Assembly (NCBI GenBank): GCA_022393335.1
Contig: JAJEKB010001331.1
Coordinates: 139,777 to 203,776, forward strand
Source of the DNA: Macrotrachela quadricornifera
Taxonomy: Eukaryota > Rotifera > Eurotatoria > Philodinida > Philodinidae
DNA length: 64,000 nucleotides
Direction: 5' to 3'
Below are positions 60,336 to 64,000 of this stretch, one piece after another. A model generated the notes under the pieces. It saw nothing but the letters and a program-made list of their open reading frames with translations. It searched no databases and was not told the DNA's origin. Every line of letters begins with the position of its first letter. Positions within the stretch are counted from its first letter, which is position 1. The position numbers and the translations under genes were made by a program.

Positions 60336-61028
60336 TCAATAAGAGCATGTATCATTTGTGGGATAATTCTAATGTGGTGACCTTCCACACATTAGCATAT
60401 AAATAAGCTGAAACACTTTTTATTACTTGGTGATCTTCCTTCGTTAGCTCAGTTTTTTATTATTTACTCGCGGGTCATGTGCAAAGCAATACAGCTTTAT
60501 CTTTAAGCATTTCAAGGTTTTAAGTAATACATTTTATTGCCCATTTTGAAGTGCGAAATACCAAAGTAGTCTCGGTTAAGTAGTGAATAATACGATAAGA
60601 ATGTATAACGATTTTCTGAGAATGATAAAATAAACATCTGCAATGTCTAATAATGGCGATTAGACATGCAAAGAGCCGGTTCAAATTCAGCTTTAGTGAG
60701 GTATAAGCAAGACCAAACTCGAGTTCAAACATTTCCGAATCTAGCTGCATTCAGGTTCGTAAACTGGCGAACCGGCTCGTCAAAAAAATTTTGTACACAT
60801 CAATTGTGATAAGTAGCAAAATCAGTCTTCTGACTTTGCTGAGTCAGTAGTCTTGAAATATTCACAAAAATCTAAATTGACTCTGTTGCTATCTAGTATA
60901 AAAGCATGAGGAACTGACAAACACAAAGCATTAGTATAATGACAGCCATAAGTACTTATTAAAAATGATAAAAGCAAACCAATAACAATATTTCAAAATG
61001 ATAATGCAAATTAAGTTATATTAGTTCA
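60336..61028. other. No gene seen
   Basis: Spacer before the WAP gene; open frames here are short and unlike known proteins. Confidence 0.35.
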
Positions 61029-61365
61029 CTATTTTTGTGCTTCAGCACATCTTATGCTGCAGGAGCATGGTATATGACAACATTTCTCATTTTCTTTGCA
61101 TCCACCATCATTTGAACAAGTTCTTTCTATCATTTGAGGCATACAGACTATACGACGACACATTAAGCCAAATGGTGGTCGAGGACAGGTACCTATAGTA
61201 ATAAAATTTCACACATAATTAAATTTTGATTCAATATATGATGTTAAATAGAATCGATTTACCTTCATGCATAATTAAACCTCTACTAACCAATTGTGTC
61301 GATTGTACAACAATAAATAAAAGACAACCGATCAATAATAAGATTGAAAGCTTCATGGATTTCAT
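61029..61365 (-). CDS. Small secreted WAP (four-disulfide core) domain protein
   Basis: Two exons, 61365-61263 and 61192-61029, with a 70-bp intron (GTAAAT/CTATAG) and matching phase 1; 88 residues. Exon 1 encodes a signal peptide (MKLSILLLIGCLLFIVVQS, cleavage probably after QS). Exon 2 has the WAP cysteine pattern: G.CP....G..C...C, then C..D.GC....KCC..PC.C...C. WAP domains are often protease inhibitors or antimicrobial; the exact activity is not predictable. The inhibitory-loop region (RPPFGLMCRRIVCMPQ) is Arg/Met-rich. An alternative start nine bases downstream at 61356 is also in frame. Confidence 0.85.
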
Positions 61366-62645
61366 TTCAAAACGTTCTTAAACCTTCTTCTTTAGTAATA
61401 AATATTTTTATATCTCAGGTAATGTTTAAAGATTATCTAACTATCCTTCTTTTTATACTATTTTTTATCTTGAAAAGAAAAAATAACAGATGGTTTGTTT
61501 CTGATAAATATTTACTTTGTATTAGAATACTGAGGTGTGTCAAAATTCTGAAATTCTAATTCAAAATTCTGAATTATTCGTTTATTAAACATAAATTTTA
61601 GCTCCATTGATATCACCTTGACCATGATATCAGAATAATTTGAATTTTAGTATTATCAGAATTAGCAGAATAATAACGCGAATGATGGATAATCAGGATA
61701 GCATCGAAGCCAATGTAATAGTAGAAAAAAAATTTATAAACTAATGAAAAATGACAACATTGTTTTGTAATAATACATTGCATAGCGGTAGCTTCAAATA
61801 GAATATAATTTACTTCCGTCAAACGCATGAAAATATTGGGCATTAAAAAAGCCTCAGTATATACATTTTGCATTGGTCATTTTCACTAATAATCTTGACA
61901 GAAGAGATTACGATATGGAGGGATTTGTTGTAGCATTTTATTGATGATCGGGTTCTGATTTATAATCTTTCTATATTACTTCACAGTGCAATGAAACACA
62001 TACAACCTCTTGGTTGCTATGTCATTTATTATCAAAGTCAACTATTTCCTTATTCTGTTTGTTTCTGATCGGTTGAATCGAAAGCGTTTCATTGATATCA
62101 TTCATTTTGGTAGCACTATTATGGAACGAGATATTTTCATTAGATCTCTCTTTAATTTTGGAACATGTGAACATCTCCATGAGGTGAAACAATCATTATA
62201 GATTTTCCAAATAAAGTAAGCTTTCTATTAGTCTAGAGTTTAATAAACAAATTCCACTCTAACATCTCAAGACTTACATTTTATCAATCTATTCTTGGAT
62301 ATGAACACGAAATAAAGCGATATCGTATATTAATCATTAAAACTAATCACGATATATATATCTATACTTTTTGTGTTACATGCAACTGATCGAGGATGTA
62401 AATTAAACTTTTTTTAATGAATAATTAAAACAAAGACATTACATGAATTCTCTATATACTTTTATTAAAAATCATTTTTTCATAAAAAAAACAACTTTTC
62501 GAAGGAGAATAACCATTTAATGTTTAAATTAGAAGAACGTATTTCTTATTTGAATTCTTTATAAATAATAAATATACTAAGATATTTATTTCATCAAATA
62601 TTCAAACTAACATTAAACAAAAAAGAAAAAAAATAATCTACTGTA
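61366..62645. other. No supportable gene
   Basis: AT-rich DNA between the WAP gene promoter and the cadherin-like 3' end. Frames at 61344-61559 (plus), 61613-61873 (minus) and 62010-62201 (plus) have no family resemblance. Confidence 0.35.
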
Positions 62646-64000
62646 TTAAACAACATATTCATGATTTGATATAAAACTATTTTTCTTTAATTTTTCTTCA
62701 GATAATTGATTAATATTTGATTGTTTTAATTTAATTGATGAACAAGTTGTTGATGATAATGAAGCATTTGAACTACCAAAACCATAATCAATACTTGATG
62801 ATTTAAATGAATCAGTATTTAAATAAACACATGATGAATTTTGATTATTACGCATTAATTCAGCTAATTTAAGATCATAAAAATAAGTTGCTGCTTGATA
62901 ATTTTCAACATTTGATGATTCAGATTGACTATGATATCGTGTGTTTATTTCTATGGGTGTTATACCAGATGATAATGATAACGAATTTGTATTTATAATA
63001 CAAGCTGAATCTCCTTAAATAACAAAAATAGATCAATACGATAAATAAAAAAAAAGATTATTTAAACATACGATCATCTTCTCGAATTATTGAATTTTTA
63101 AAATTCTAAAAAAATAATATAAAAAAAAATGTTAGTACAATTTCGAACAAGATTCAAATGTAAAACATGACAGTGCTGCTAACACTGGAAATTTATCAGT
63201 ATATATCTCTATCAGAATTTCTATCTACCATCAATTCAGAATATTGCTAAAGTGTCTATGAGTGAAGAAGATGGATCCAAATTTTTCTATTACCTTTTCT
63301 ATTTGAAAATCATTATTACATTTTTGATTTGTTGATAATGAATTTTTCTCATTATAATATTTTCGATAATATATTATTATAGATATCGATATACATATTA
63401 TTATAAAACTAAAAGAAATTATCCAATAAATAAATATTTGATTTTCTTTTCTATAATTATTATATAATATTAAATGTTTACAAGAATTTTTTATTGAACT
63501 ATTACATAAATTAATATTAAATTTAATATAATAATTTTCTTCAATATATTCATCAATAATATTTAATAATAATATATAAGATAATTTATCCGGTTTATCT
63601 ATAAGACGAACTTCACCTATTGAACTTATATTAAAATAATCTGTATTATTTAAATAAATTTTTGGTTGAATTGAATAATTATTTGTTATATCAAAAATAA
63701 ATAATATATTATTTATAAAATTAATATCAATATATATTTCTTGAATTGATGATAATGGTATAAGTTGTGGTAATGAATTCGTTTCAATTGAATTTAAATT
63801 AATATTAATTATTAATAATTGTTTTGTTGAACGAGAATATGGTATACCATAATCATTTGCTGTTATTTCAAATGTATAAAATAAAATTGAACATGAATAT
63901 ATTGATTGAATATAAATATAACCATATAATGTTATATTTAATATTAAACATGGATTAAATGATTTAATTGAATAATATATAATACCATTTAAACTTGAAT
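62646..64000 (-). CDS. 3' end of a cadherin-like transmembrane gene (runs off the right edge)
   Basis: Three visible exons: beyond 64000 to 63294, a 34-nt microexon 63105-63072, and 63013-62646; phases agree. The long exon encodes extracellular sequence with cadherin-like words (SSLNGIIYYSIKSF, then FEITANDYGIPYSRSTKQLL, which corresponds to the usual A.D.G.P..S), a further degenerate repeat, two Cys before the membrane (LCNSSIKNSC) and a helix (IFIYWIISFSFIIICISISI), followed by a Ser/Asn-rich cytoplasmic tail ending at 62646. Classical catenin-binding motifs are not evident, so it is more like a protocadherin or Fat-type member. The N-terminal majority is outside the window. Cadherins mediate Ca-dependent adhesion. 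The AT content of this gene is extreme and the repeats are diverged, so the assignment is probable rather than certain. Confidence 0.7.

Noticed and set aside
1..64000. Bacterial contamination or plasmid
   Set aside because: Spliceosomal introns run through nearly every recognised gene, and PSMB3 and ATP6V0D are of animal type.

Overview
The window looks like AT-rich nuclear DNA from a small invertebrate, most likely a bdelloid rotifer of the Rotaria/Adineta type. This is inferred from many very short introns (48-70 bp) mixed with 0.4-2 kb introns, from expanded rotifer-style families (secreted NHL, FG-GAP/VCBS, divergent F-box, a CPC-motif membrane family, a stalked Cys-rich surface protein), and from housekeeping genes of clear animal type (proteasome beta-3, V-ATPase subunit d). 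No rRNA, tRNA, CRISPR array or bacterial-style operon was seen. Most genes are spliced, so I rebuilt exons by hand from GT/AG sites, intron phase and family similarity; exon ends should be good to a base or two.

Layout. 1-5.5 kb: two exons of an unrecognised plus-strand gene, with a 1.27 kb terminal-inverted-repeat element starting 9 bp inside the following intron. 5.5-7.3 kb: a secreted NHL-repeat protein (minus) with a foldback element just past its 3' end. 8.2-15.1 kb: a repeat-dense block holding a ~3.2 kb composite element with ends starting CTCTCTAAAAAAAA, minisatellites, two foldbacks nested in it, an intact intronless six-helix membrane ORF, a very regular 0.94 kb foldback and a dead pogo/Tigger-type transposon. 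15.2-19.3 kb: two F-box/LRR-type genes, one with a single frameshift and one decayed, with a short Helitron-like element between them. 19.7-22.0 kb: a four-exon type II membrane protein with a Thr-rich stalk and a Cys-containing ectodomain.

27.9-41.7 kb: the most striking object. Twelve minus-strand exons join with every intron phase compatible into one frame of about 1,807 codons. The product has three tandem copies of a two-helix 'CPC' ectodomain unit, followed by another membrane helix and a C-terminal FG-GAP/VCBS repeat domain. 45.4-46.3 kb carries a diverged copy of the DNA just 3' of this gene, interrupted by a foldback element, which gives a natural empty-site/filled-site pair.

47.7-64 kb is gene-rich, all on the minus strand: PSMB3, ATP6V0D, an intronless 2-oxoglutarate/Fe(II) oxygenase (possible horizontal acquisition), two tetraspanin-like paralogues that each contain a 27-bp coding minisatellite at a different place, a small secreted WAP-domain protein, and the 3' end of a cadherin-like gene that runs off the right edge. 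Five foldback elements with unrelated outer sequence share the same core (AGATAGAGACCTGCGGTTTT-like) in both arms, an unusual common module. The genes are independent eukaryotic units; I see no pathway linking them beyond the abundance of surface and secreted proteins.
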